A DNA stretch of 64,000 bases from Chlorobium sp. GTDB lineage: Bacteria; Bacteroidota; Chlorobiia; Chlorobiales; Chlorobiaceae. The stretch is from contig JANQHB010000039.1 in assembly GCA_028277225.1 (NCBI GenBank), positions 10,647 through 74,646 of the forward strand, given 5' to 3'. The notes beneath the pieces were generated by a model that had not been told where the DNA came from, ran no database searches, and worked only from the letters and a program-made list of their open reading frames with translations. Below are positions 26,357 through 35,147 of the stretch, in pieces (position 1 is the stretch's first letter; each line of letters opens with the position of its first letter). The translations under genes were made by a program, and so were the position numbers.

Positions 26357-27178
26357 ATGATGAACAAGATGAAAAAAATGCTGATGCTTGCCGCCATTTT
26401 CTGCTTTGCTGCGGCAGGACCTGTCCAGGCAAAGAACACCATTGTGATGGACGGTTCGACGACTGTCGGTCCGATCGCGAAATCTTTTGCGGCATACTTC
26501 ACAGATAAAACAGGTGTTGAAGTTACCGTCAGTGAATCCGGCAGCGGTAACGGTGCAAAGAGCCTTATCAATGGGGCATGCGATATCGCAAACATGTCTC
26601 GTGCCATGAAAGACAAAGAGGCAAGTGCCGCAAAAGCAAAAGGGATCAATCCTGTCGAGCACATCGTTGCTCTCGACGGTCTTTCGGTTATCGTTCATCC
26701 GAGCAACTACGTTTCATCGTTGAAAATCGAGCAGATTCGCGATATCTACACCGGTAAGGTAACCAACTGGAGCATGGTTGGCGGCCCTAATGCAAAGATT
26801 GTCGTCATCCAGCGCGAGTCCAACAGCGGCACGCAGGATTCGTTCAGAAATCTCGTTGTCGGAAAAGGCAATCCTGTCACGAAACGCGCTGAAACACAGG
26901 CCAGCAACGGTGCCGTCAAAAGTCGTGTCGGTTCGACACCTGCAGCAATCGGCTTCATCGGTCTCGGTTTCCTCGATGATTCCGTCAAACCGCTTATCGT
27001 CAATGGCGTCGAACCAAGCGAAGAAACTGTGAAGAACGGTTCCTATCCTGTCGCCCGTCCTCTTTTCATGTACACCAATGGCGAGCCAACAGGCGTTGTC
27101 AAGCAGTTTATCGATCTTCCGATGACCGAAGACGGAAAACGCATGATCAGCGAGCTTGGCTACGTCAACCGTCATTGA
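26357..27178 (+). CDS. pstS: phosphate-binding protein PstS (soluble type)
   Basis: A periplasmic solute-binding protein of 273 residues that hands phosphate to the PstCAB transporter. The signal peptide ends in AAAGPVQA, a signal peptidase I site, so this copy is soluble. Phosphate-binding motifs are MDGSTTVGP near the N-terminus and RESNSGTQDSF in the middle. The start is set at ATG 26357 (an adjacent ATG follows at 26360) because the frame to 26321 only adds an odd leader. It is the first of two PstS genes in the island, and a terminator follows it, so it may be expressed at higher level than the genes behind it. Confidence 0.92.
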   Translation: MMNKMKKMLMLAAIFCFAAAGPVQAKNTIVMDGSTTVGPIAKSFAAYFTDKTGVEVTVSESGSGNGAKSLINGACDIANMSRAMKDKEASAAKAKGINPVEHIVALDGLSVIVHPSNYVSSLKIEQIRDIYTGKVTNWSMVGGPNAKIVVIQRESNSGTQDSFRNLVVGKGNPVTKRAETQASNGAVKSRVGSTPAAIGFIGLGFLDDSVKPLIVNGVEPSEETVKNGSYPVARPLFMYTNGEPTGVVKQFIDLPMTEDGKRMISELGYVNRH

Positions 27179-27212
27179 TCCTGCAGGGCAGGATAGTGCG
27201 GTGTTTTCAACA

Positions 27213-27246
27213 TCAAAAGCCACCTTTTACGGGTGGCTTTTTTTTG
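27213..27246 (+). terminator. factor-independent terminator after pstS
   Basis: The arms AAAGCCACC (27216-27224) and GGTGGCTTT (27232-27240) flank a 7-base loop, followed by eight or more Ts. A classic intrinsic terminator. Confidence 0.9.
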
Positions 27247-27298
27247 ATCCGGCAGGGAACATTCCCACCTCTTTGGTGGATTATTCAGGGTTTTCAAT

Positions 27299-27329
27299 GT
27301 TGACACAGTTGTGTTACAACTTTGTCAAC
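27299..27329. promoter_or_regulatory. 31-bp near-perfect palindrome, possible operator
   Basis: The arms GTTGACACAGTTGT and ACAACTTTGTCAAC match with a single mismatch around a GTT centre. It lies about 115 bases before pstS2. The left arm contains TTGACA, a -35-like box. It could be a repressor or Pho-type regulator site, or a hairpin in the leader. The regulator is unknown. Confidence 0.5.
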
Positions 27330-27444
27330 ACTTGTCCGGAGTGATAGAGAAAAGAAAATCAAATTGTAACTATAAGAGCATATCGGATATGGTAGGTGTT
27401 GCTGTTCGTTTCAATAACAAAAAAATTGAATCAAGGGGTTGAAC

Positions 27445-28578
27445 ATGAGGAAATCTGTAACGTTGGTAGCGTTCATGCTTATGCTGGCAGGTGCTCTGTC
27501 AGTGATCGGCTGCGGCCAGAAAGCCGGGCAGACAGCAAAGGAGGAAGAGACCGCCGGAAAATCCGGACAGGCCGAAGAGGCTATTGAGTCCGCAAGGGAT
27601 TATATCAGTATTGTCGGTTCTTCTACGGTATATCCGTTTGCCACGGTTGTCGCTGAACAGTTCGGAAAGACGACCGACTTCAAGACTCCCAAGATCGAGT
27701 CAACCGGTTCGGGGGGAGGTTTCAAGCTGTTTGCCGCCGGTGTTGGTGTAGAGCATCCCGATATTACCAATGCTTCGAGAAGGATCAAAAAAACCGAGTG
27801 CGAGATGAGTGCTGAGAACGGTGTGACCGAGGTTGTAGAACTCAAGATCGGTTACGACGGTATCGTGATGGCGAACTCGAAAAAAGCCGAGCCGTTCAAA
27901 CTCACCCGCAAAGAAATTTTCCTCGCACTGGCAAAAGAGGTGCCTGATCCGAGCGGTGAAGAAGGCAAATTGGTACCGAATCCCTACAAAACCTGGAATG
28001 ATGTCAACCCGGACCTGCCTGAAACAAGGATCGAAGTGCTTGGCCCTCCGCCGACATCAGGTACACGTGACGCATTTGTCGAACTTGCCATGGAAACAGG
28101 TGCCAAGGAATTTGCATGGATAAAAGCTCTGAAAAAAGAGGACAAGAAGAAGTTCAAGGGTATTGCTCACACGGTTCGTGAAGACGGTGCCTATGTTGAA
28201 GCAGGTGAAAACGATAACCTGATCGTTCAGAAGCTCAATGCCAATCCGGATGCTCTCGGTATTTTCGGTTTCAGCTTCCTCGATCAGAACACCGACAAGA
28301 TGCAGGGTGCTTTTGTTGACGGTGTTCAGCCTGCATTCAGCGCGATCGCCGACGGTTCGTATCCGCTCTCACGTCCTCTCTTTTTCTATGTCAAGAAAGC
28401 ACATGTCGGCACTATTCCCGGCATGGCGGAATATCTTGAAGAATTCACCTCTGAAAAAGCATGGGGAGACGAAGGGTACCTGACCGAAAAAGGACTTATT
28501 CCGATGCCTGAAAAAGAGCGTGAAAAATACGCGTCGATCGCAAAAAATCTTACGCCGATCACATGTGATGAACTGTAA
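27445..28578 (+). CDS. pstS: phosphate-binding lipoprotein PstS (long type)
   Basis: A second PstS, 377 residues from ATG 27445, longer than the first. The lipobox LSVIGCG (Cys at about residue 23) anchors it to a membrane, unlike the soluble copy. Phosphate-binding motifs are VGSSTVYPF and PPTSGTRDAF. The NASRRIKKTE block is typical of the PstS group that pairs with long PstC/PstA proteins, which here follow downstream. The frame could start at TTG 27439, but the ATG two codons later is more likely. The gene is preceded by a palindrome and followed by a terminator. Confidence 0.9.
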   Translation: MRKSVTLVAFMLMLAGALSVIGCGQKAGQTAKEEETAGKSGQAEEAIESARDYISIVGSSTVYPFATVVAEQFGKTTDFKTPKIESTGSGGGFKLFAAGVGVEHPDITNASRRIKKTECEMSAENGVTEVVELKIGYDGIVMANSKKAEPFKLTRKEIFLALAKEVPDPSGEEGKLVPNPYKTWNDVNPDLPETRIEVLGPPPTSGTRDAFVELAMETGAKEFAWIKALKKEDKKKFKGIAHTVREDGAYVEAGENDNLIVQKLNANPDALGIFGFSFLDQNTDKMQGAFVDGVQPAFSAIADGSYPLSRPLFFYVKKAHVGTIPGMAEYLEEFTSEKAWGDEGYLTEKGLIPMPEKEREKYASIAKNLTPITCDEL

Positions 28579-28624
28579 TGCTCATTAAGTACGGGAACTT
28601 TGGCTATTGATATGTTTGTGATAG

Positions 28625-28653
28625 GGTCGGCAGCAGTCCTGCCGGCCTTTTAT
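28625..28653 (+). terminator. factor-independent terminator after pstS2
   Basis: The arms GGTCGGCAG and CTGCCGGCC (28639-28647) pair over nine positions with one G-T pair and a 5-base loop, followed by TTTTAT. Confidence 0.75.
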
Positions 28654-28728
28654 ATGCCCTGAAGCCGGTCCGGGGTGCTGCACCCGTCCGAAAAGCATCA
28701 GATAATCAAAAGGTGAGTATAATCAGCA

Positions 28729-29574
28729 ATGCTGGATGTCTTGAATACAACAACCGTGGAAAAACGAAATCTTGCTCCAAGGGACAGCCGGAAAACAATC
28801 GGCACCGTCAATGTGCCGAACCCGAGAATGGTCTGCCGGAACGTCAACGTGTATTACGGTGACAAGCAGGCTATCCGGAATGTCACGATCGATATCGGGT
28901 GTAACGAGGTTCTTTCAATGATAGGTCCTTCAGGATGCGGCAAGTCTACCTTCTTGCGCTGTTTGAACCGTATGAACGATACGATCGACAACTGCCGGGT
29001 TGAGGGAGACATCATTTTTGAAGGCAATGATATCTATGATCCCTCGATTGACGTCGTTCCTCTCAGAGCCCAGGTCGGGATGGTTTTTCAGAAACCCAAT
29101 CCCTTTCCAAAATCCATTTACGAAAACATTGCATGGGCGCCTAAAATACACGGTATCGTGGAATCGAAATCGGATGCCGATGAAATTGTCGAAACCTCTC
29201 TTGTAAAAGCCGGCTTGTGGGAAGAGGTGAAGGACCGCCTGGACCAGCCGGGGACAGGTCTTTCCGGCGGACAGCAGCAGCGCCTCTGCATAGCACGCGC
29301 AATCGCGGTAAGCCCTGAAGTGATCCTGATGGACGAGCCCTGCTCGGCGCTTGATCCGATCGCTACCGCAAAAATTGAAGATCTTATAGAGGAACTCCGT
29401 TCACACTATACGATCGCCATTGTGACACATTCCATGCAGCAGGCTGCACGTGTGTCGCAAAGAACAGCATTTTTCCATCTTGGCGACCTGATAGAAGTCG
29501 GCAAGACCGATGACGTCTTCACCAAGCCTTTACACCAGTTAACTGAGGATTACATCACCGGTCGATACGGGTGA
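28729..29574 (+). CDS. pstB: phosphate ABC transporter ATP-binding protein PstB, set 1
   Basis: The ATPase that powers phosphate import, 281 residues. Walker A is GPSGCGKST (66-74), the ABC signature is LSGGQQQRLCIARAIA and Walker B is VILMDEPCSALD, the PstB-specific form with Cys-Ser. The H-loop is IVTHSMQQAA. The first ~30 residues are an extra N-terminal arm. The gene follows pstS2 across a terminator and precedes pstC1 across MITE-like copy D. It is one of two PstB proteins in the island. Confidence 0.94.
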   Translation: MLDVLNTTTVEKRNLAPRDSRKTIGTVNVPNPRMVCRNVNVYYGDKQAIRNVTIDIGCNEVLSMIGPSGCGKSTFLRCLNRMNDTIDNCRVEGDIIFEGNDIYDPSIDVVPLRAQVGMVFQKPNPFPKSIYENIAWAPKIHGIVESKSDADEIVETSLVKAGLWEEVKDRLDQPGTGLSGGQQQRLCIARAIAVSPEVILMDEPCSALDPIATAKIEDLIEELRSHYTIAIVTHSMQQAARVSQRTAFFHLGDLIEVGKTDDVFTKPLHQLTEDYITGRYG

Positions 29575-29594
29575 TATAAACTATCGATCATCGA

Positions 29595-29744
29595 CCTGAA
29601 CCGAGTGTCCCGACTTTTCGGGGTGCTCAATGATAATAAGTTTATTAAAAACAATCTTTTACACTGTGTTTATTGTGAGATTATCCCTTGCCTCTCGGGT
29701 GAAAGCTGATAAAAAGCGGCATTTGTTGAAACGCTCAATTCAGG
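29595..29744. repeat. MITE-like element, copy D (150 bp) inside the pst island
   Basis: It starts CCTGAACCGAGTG and ends CGCTCAATTCAGG. It contains AACAATCTTTTACACTGTG, shared with copies A and B. It sits between pstB1 and pstC1 with only a few bases to spare before the pstC1 start. Confidence 0.75.
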
Positions 29745-29752
29745 ATTAAATA

Positions 29753-31141
29753 ATGTCCCCACTTCTTTTGCTTCTGCTGCTGCTTGTGCTTTCCGTTGCC
29801 GGATATATCATGGGACAGCAAAAGGCTCTCGGTCTTGCAAGGAAAACGGGAGGTACTCGCAATCTGCATTCGCTTCCTGTTTATTACGGTGCACTTACCG
29901 CGCTCTGGTGCTGCCTGCCGGCTTTTTTCATGTTTCTCTTCTGGATCGCGTTCGAACAGAGTATCATTACCGGGCTTATGGCCGCCGATCTTCCCGAAGA
30001 GGCCCTTGCTCTTCCTGCTGCGCGCCTGAACGTGCTGATCAACGATATCCAGAGCCTTGCCGGCGGCAATATCGTTTCCGGCGAGGTCACGCCGCTCATG
30101 CAGAAGGCGGCTTCACACTATCTCAGCCTGAAAGGTATCGGACAGATGATCACCTCGGTTATCGTTCTTGTTGCTGCCGTGACAGGCATGCTTCTGGTTC
30201 ACGGGCGGATCAGGCCGGATATGCGTGCCAGAAATCAGGTGGAGAATGCGTTTATGGGATTGCTTGTCGTCTGTTCGACGATAGCGATATTCACAACGAT
30301 CGGTATTGTCCTGAGCATCCTGTACGAGGCTGTACGCTTCTTTCAGCAGATACCGGTCACGGACTTTCTGTTCGGTCTCGAGTGGAGTCCGCAGATGGCC
30401 ATCAGGGAAGACCAGGTCGGTTCATCCGGGGCGTTCGGTGCAGTACCGGTGTTTGTCGGAACCATACTGATCTCTGCAATAGCCATGTTCGTGGCTGCTC
30501 CCGTCGGCCTGTTGTCGGCGATCTATCTGTCGGAATACGCCGACAGGAGACTGCGTGCGGTCGCCAAACCTCTGCTGGAAATACTCGCAGGTATACCGAC
30601 GGTTGTTTACGGCTTTTTCGCGGCACTTGTCGTTGCCCCGCTTATCCGGAACAGCGGCGCACAGATCGGCCTGGATGTGTCGTCTGAAAGCGCGCTCGCG
30701 GCAGGGCTTGTCATGGGGATCATGATCATCCCTTTTGTATCGTCGTTATCGGACGATGTCATCAACGCGGTACCGCAAAGTCTCAGGGACGGTGCATACA
30801 GCGTAGGCGCGACCCGATCGGAAACCATAAAACATGTCCTTGTTCCTGCGGCACTTCCCGGAATAGTCGGTGGTCTTCTGCTCGCTGTTTCGAGGGCTAT
30901 AGGCGAGACAATGATCGTGGTTATGGCCGCAGGGCTTTCGGCGAACATGACAGCCAATCCGCTGCAGGCGGTCACGACCGTGACCGTGCAGATCGTCACT
31001 CTTCTCGTGGGTGACCAGGAATTTGACAGCCCGAAAACCCTCGCAGCTTTCGCACTTGGCCTTGTTTTGTTCATCGGAACGCTTTTTCTGAACATAATCG
31101 CCTTGACAGTTGTCAGAAAATACCGGGAGAGATATGAATAA
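29753..31141 (+). CDS. pstC: phosphate ABC transporter permease PstC, long form, set 1
   Basis: An inner-membrane permease of 462 residues. It is about 150 residues longer than ordinary PstC, with an N-terminal module of two or three helices and a periplasmic loop (up to about residue 150) of the kind found in long PstC proteins (DUF3708-like, from memory). The ABC permease core starts near AFMGLLVVCSTIAIF. The EAA-type cytoplasmic loop is SLRDGAYSVGATRSETIKHV. It forms the channel with PstA1, whose start overlaps its end by eight bases. Confidence 0.9.
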   Translation: MSPLLLLLLLLVLSVAGYIMGQQKALGLARKTGGTRNLHSLPVYYGALTALWCCLPAFFMFLFWIAFEQSIITGLMAADLPEEALALPAARLNVLINDIQSLAGGNIVSGEVTPLMQKAASHYLSLKGIGQMITSVIVLVAAVTGMLLVHGRIRPDMRARNQVENAFMGLLVVCSTIAIFTTIGIVLSILYEAVRFFQQIPVTDFLFGLEWSPQMAIREDQVGSSGAFGAVPVFVGTILISAIAMFVAAPVGLLSAIYLSEYADRRLRAVAKPLLEILAGIPTVVYGFFAALVVAPLIRNSGAQIGLDVSSESALAAGLVMGIMIIPFVSSLSDDVINAVPQSLRDGAYSVGATRSETIKHVLVPAALPGIVGGLLLAVSRAIGETMIVVMAAGLSANMTANPLQAVTTVTVQIVTLLVGDQEFDSPKTLAAFALGLVLFIGTLFLNIIALTVVRKYRERYE

Positions 31142-32429
31142 CAGTTCAACAAAGAACGGAAGCAGGAACGCAGGGCGGACGATCGATATCGTCAACAAGG
31201 GACTGAAACGCAGGTACCGCAAGGAAAAGCGTTTCAGGTTATATGGTATACTGTCGATCGCGGCAAGCGCTGCATTTCTCGCGTTTCTGCTCACCAGTAT
31301 CGTTATGAACGGTTACAGCGCTTTTCTGCAGACCTGCATCAGGCTCGATGTTCCCATTGAAGCCGGAATGATCGATGAAAGCAATCCCAAACGATCTGAT
31401 TTCCAGGGAATCATCAAATCCGCCATAAGGGAGTATTATCCCGATGTGACAGAGCGGCGGGAAAAGCGGGAACTCTATTCACTGTTCAGTTCCGGAGCGG
31501 CATATCAGCTGCGTAACAATGTGCTCGACAATCCGCCCGAAGCAGGCGCAACACTGAGTCTCTGGGTTCTTGCCGATGATGACGTGGATATGCTCATGAA
31601 GGGGCACATGAAAAGGGATGTGCCGGAGAGTGAACGGCGTCTGAACGACCGGCAGCTCCGGTGGATCGAAAAACTGGAAAATGACGACAGGATAGAGAAG
31701 CGGTTCAATACGACGTTTTTTACATCGGGGGATTCAAGGGAGCCTGAGCTTGCGGGTATCTGGGGAGCGGTCAGGGGATCGTTTTATACCATGCTCGTAA
31801 CACTTGCCCTGTCTTTTCCGATCGGTATTGCAGCCGCAGTCTATCTCGAGGAATTTGCTCCAAAAAATCTGGCGACGGATTTTATCGAGGTGAACATCAA
31901 CAATCTCGCAGCAGTCCCGTCAATCGTTTTCGGATTGCTCGGACTGGCTGTTTTCCTCAACTTTTTCGGGATGCCTCGTTCGACGCCGCTTGTCGGCGGT
32001 ATTGTCCTGATGCTGATGACGCTGCCCACCATCATTATAGCCAGCCGTGCGGCGCTCAAGGCCGTACCGCCGTCGATCCGTGAGGCGGCACTCGGTGTCG
32101 GATCCTCGAAACTGCAGGTTGTCTCCAGCCACGTTCTGCCTCTTGCCCTTCCTGGAATGCTGACTGGCACCATTATCGGCATGGCACAGGCGCTGGGCGA
32201 AACCGCACCCCTCCTGATGATCGGAATGGTGGCGTTTATCGTCGATATTCCCGGTGGATTTACCGACCCGGCTGCCGTGATGCCTGTTCAGATCTACCTT
32301 TGGGCGGACAGTCCGGAAAGAGCGTTTGTCGAGAAGACCTCTGCTGCGATCATGGTGCTTCTCGGATTCCTGATCGCCATGAACGCTCTTGCTGTTGTCA
32401 TGCGCAAAAAATTCGAGAGGCGCTGGTAA
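31134..32429 (+). CDS. pstA: phosphate ABC transporter permease PstA, long form with DUF3333-like domain, set 1
   Basis: The second channel subunit of the first Pst set, 431 residues. After a basic N-terminus and one membrane helix (ILSIAASAAFLAFLLTSIVM) comes a ~150-residue periplasmic insert, matching the DUF3333 arrangement of long PstA proteins. The permease core follows from LAGIWGAVRGSFYTM, with the EAA loop SIREAALGVGSSKLQVV. The start is the ATG at 31134, which overlaps the pstC1 stop; the longer frame uses an upstream TTG inside pstC1. Overlap implies translational coupling. Confidence 0.9.
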   Translation: MNNSSTKNGSRNAGRTIDIVNKGLKRRYRKEKRFRLYGILSIAASAAFLAFLLTSIVMNGYSAFLQTCIRLDVPIEAGMIDESNPKRSDFQGIIKSAIREYYPDVTERREKRELYSLFSSGAAYQLRNNVLDNPPEAGATLSLWVLADDDVDMLMKGHMKRDVPESERRLNDRQLRWIEKLENDDRIEKRFNTTFFTSGDSREPELAGIWGAVRGSFYTMLVTLALSFPIGIAAAVYLEEFAPKNLATDFIEVNINNLAAVPSIVFGLLGLAVFLNFFGMPRSTPLVGGIVLMLMTLPTIIIASRAALKAVPPSIREAALGVGSSKLQVVSSHVLPLALPGMLTGTIIGMAQALGETAPLLMIGMVAFIVDIPGGFTDPAAVMPVQIYLWADSPERAFVEKTSAAIMVLLGFLIAMNALAVVMRKKFERRW

Positions 32430-32520
32430 ATGCGAAAGAATGCGGTTGCAGATGTAACAGATATGTAACATGCCCGGCATTGCCGGCAGAGGTGCAGGAG
32501 TATACATTACAGTACATTTA

Positions 32521-32555
32521 CCTGGACCGGCATTTCAACAATCGATCAATTCAGG
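32521..32555. repeat. MITE-like element, copy H (remnant)
   Basis: A right end (CGATCAATTCAGG, one base off) is preceded by GGCATTTCAACAAT, as in other copies. The left end CCTGGACCGG is weak. It lies in the 174-bp gap between pstA1 and pstC2. Confidence 0.45.
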
Positions 32556-32603
32556 ATTTACATTATATTTCCGTCATCTTTTGTTCATCAATATCCCTTG
32601 TCC

Positions 32604-33767
32604 ATGGCTGAAGCGCCTTTAAACAGCTCCAAAAAACCCGATGCGTTTGTCATGACGCCCGAAAAACTTCGCCGTCAGAGGATCGCGAAATTTCTCGGTG
32701 AAGGTTTCCTCCTTGTCGTTGCATCATTTGTCGCTATTGTTGTTCTCTTTATTTTTTACTTCGTAGCGATTGACGCTATTCCTTTTTTTCAACAGAGAGG
32801 ATTTGGTGAATTTTTTACCAGTACGAGCTGGTATCCCGCCGATGAGCCGGGAGAGTTCGGTGCTCTTGCCATTATATACGGCAGCGGTATGGTGACTATC
32901 GGTTCCGCATTGATCGCCGTTCCACTCGGAATAGCTGCTGCAATATGTCTCAGTGACGTTCTTCCCTTTGCTGTGCGACAGTATGCCAAGCCGGTCATAG
33001 AGATGCTCGCTGCAATTCCTTCGGTTGCATACGGCTTTTTCGCACTCGTTATTTTTGCCCCTCTCCTCCAGAACTATGGAGGGCCTCTCCTGATGTGGAC
33101 ATGGTGGCTGATAGCGGGGCCGTTTGTTTTTCTCGCTGTGATTGTCGTTTCAGACCTTGTGACATCAGGCGGAGAAGATACGGATGCAAGAAAAACAATT
33201 CGGTGGATCGTGACTGTTGTTTTCGGCATGATTGCACTGCTGTTCCTTTATTATGTGGGCAAGACACTCAACGCCATCCAGATCCTCAGCGGAACCAATG
33301 CGCTGAACGTGTCGCTCATTCTCAGCTTCATGGCGCTGCCGACCATCGTGAGTGTTTCGGAAGATTCACTCCAGGCTGTCGGGCGCGAACTGAGAGAGGG
33401 GAGTTACGCCCTCGGCGCAACAAGGGCGGAAACGATCGTCAAGACAGTTCTTCCCGCTGCAAGCAGCGGTATTCTTGCCGCCGTTATTCTCGGCATCATG
33501 CGTGCAATTGGCGAAACCATGGTTGTCTGGATGGCATCGGGTAACTCGTCGCACATCCCCGAGCCCTGGTTCAACTATCTCGATTCAATCAGAACCCTTA
33601 CTGCGACTATAGCCGGTGATATGGGCGAGGCGGATCAGGTAACCGGTTCAGCTCGCTACCACGTGCTTTTTGCAATGGGGCTCCTTCTGCTCATCATCAG
33701 TTTTGTAAGCAATTTTGTCAGTGAACGTATTGTCGTCAGGCAGAGAAAAATTCTTGCCGGTGAGTAG
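32604..33767 (+). CDS. pstC: phosphate ABC transporter permease PstC, set 2
   Basis: A permease of 387 residues, still longer than the classical ~300. The extra length is mostly an additional membrane helix and loop in the middle (KTIRWIVTVVFGMIALLFLYY) that splits the permease core. The EAA loop is ELREGSYALGATRAETIVK. Start at ATG 32604 rather than the TTG two codons earlier. It has a different layout from PstC1, so the two sets are not a simple recent tandem duplication. It is followed by pstA2 after 26 bp. Confidence 0.9.
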   Translation: MAEAPLNSSKKPDAFVMTPEKLRRQRIAKFLGEGFLLVVASFVAIVVLFIFYFVAIDAIPFFQQRGFGEFFTSTSWYPADEPGEFGALAIIYGSGMVTIGSALIAVPLGIAAAICLSDVLPFAVRQYAKPVIEMLAAIPSVAYGFFALVIFAPLLQNYGGPLLMWTWWLIAGPFVFLAVIVVSDLVTSGGEDTDARKTIRWIVTVVFGMIALLFLYYVGKTLNAIQILSGTNALNVSLILSFMALPTIVSVSEDSLQAVGRELREGSYALGATRAETIVKTVLPAASSGILAAVILGIMRAIGETMVVWMASGNSSHIPEPWFNYLDSIRTLTATIAGDMGEADQVTGSARYHVLFAMGLLLLIISFVSNFVSERIVVRQRKILAGE

Positions 33768-33793
33768 TATTTAATCATCTAACTCTTCGATTC

Positions 33794-35140
33794 ATGGATC
33801 TCGGAACCAGAAAAATATTGGACAAATCGTTCACTGCAGTCGGTATAACCTCGATACTCCTGATGGCGGTTGCACTGCTTGTTGTCATTGTTCCAATATT
33901 TTCGGGCGGTATCGGGGCGATATTCTTCAAGGGCACCATTGAACACAGGAAACTGCAGTACGAAGAGTTCGGCAACGGGGACAGGGAAGTCATACAGCGC
34001 CAGATCGAAGAAAGCGACATCTACAGAAACAAGGTGTTTGCAATGCTTGGTGAATTCGAGACGGAGCTTGAAAGCATGACCCCGGCAGAAAGCAGGAAGC
34101 TTCGTTCATCGTACAAAAAAGCCAGAAAAGTGCTTTCCCATCTGTTGGGACCTCTGCCCGGAGATCAGGAACCGATTCTGCTTCGTTACCGGTACGGCAC
34201 GACTCGGTGGGAGCAGGCAGAGGAGGCGCTTCATGATCTTTTATATGTGACCAAGTGGGATTATTCCGATCCCACCCGGATGGCCAAACAGTATTTTGTT
34301 CCGAGAATGGAGGAGTTCAAGGGTACCAGCCTGGCTGTATTCTTTCCATTCATGGAAGAGAACCTCGCAAATATGATGCTGCCCGAACAGACCTTTTACT
34401 GGGGATTCATAACAGAACGTTCGCTTGATGCGCATATTTTCGGGGGTATATGGGCGGAAATCCAGGGAACCTTCTTTCTTGCCGTGGGTGCGATGCTGTT
34501 TGCTTTTCCGCTTGGCGTGATAGCGGCAATTTACTTTACCGAATACGCAAAAGACAATTTGTTTACCAGTATTCTCCGAAGTGCCAACAGTACGCTTGCT
34601 GGTGTACCAAGCATTGTTTTCGGTCTTTTCGGACTTGCTTTTTTTATCAATACTGTCAAGGTTTCTGAATCAAAAAGCGTTCTTGCAGGTTCGCTGACGC
34701 TTGCTATCATGATACTCCCCACCATAATAAGAGCTTCCGAGGAAGCCATTCTTGCGGTTCCAAAAGCCTATAAGGAAGCCTCTATGAGTCTTGGTTCAAC
34801 GAAGTGGCGAACAATTGTTACCGTCATCCTGCCGGCAGCACTTCCTGGGATCATCACTGGAGGGATTATCAGTCTCGGACGCGCAGCGGGCGAAACGGCG
34901 CCCATCATTTTCACTGCGGCTGTGAGCGTCGGTGCAACAATAGGTATTGCCGACGTCTTCAGTTCACCGACGCCGGCGCTATCGTGGAATATTTATAATC
35001 TTGCAAGTGAACATGAGGCTGCAAATGAAATTCGTCATGTTCAGTACGGCATGGTGCTTGCCCTTATTTCGATAGTGCTGTTGCTGAATTTATCGGCTAT
35101 ATTGCTCAGAGCCCGGATATCAAAAAAATTAAAAGGTTGA
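33794..35140 (+). CDS. pstA: phosphate ABC transporter permease PstA, set 2
   Basis: The second PstA, 448 residues. After the first membrane helix (ITSILLMAVALLVVIVPIF) there is a ~170-residue mostly helical, charged periplasmic insert, then the permease core (FLAVGAMLFAFPLGVIAAIY). The EAA loop is AYKEASMSLGSTKWRTI. The insert does not look like that of PstA1 (DUF3333-like). It is transcribed with pstC2 and pstB2 with gaps of 26 and 7 bp, a tight operon. Confidence 0.89.
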   Translation: MDLGTRKILDKSFTAVGITSILLMAVALLVVIVPIFSGGIGAIFFKGTIEHRKLQYEEFGNGDREVIQRQIEESDIYRNKVFAMLGEFETELESMTPAESRKLRSSYKKARKVLSHLLGPLPGDQEPILLRYRYGTTRWEQAEEALHDLLYVTKWDYSDPTRMAKQYFVPRMEEFKGTSLAVFFPFMEENLANMMLPEQTFYWGFITERSLDAHIFGGIWAEIQGTFFLAVGAMLFAFPLGVIAAIYFTEYAKDNLFTSILRSANSTLAGVPSIVFGLFGLAFFINTVKVSESKSVLAGSLTLAIMILPTIIRASEEAILAVPKAYKEASMSLGSTKWRTIVTVILPAALPGIITGGIISLGRAAGETAPIIFTAAVSVGATIGIADVFSSPTPALSWNIYNLASEHEAANEIRHVQYGMVLALISIVLLLNLSAILLRARISKKLKG

Positions 35141-35147
35141 GAACAAC

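Noticed and set aside
29908..30687. A 259-codon open frame inside pstC1
   Set aside because: It overlaps a clear permease gene in another frame and has an arginine/cysteine-rich composition without any domain.
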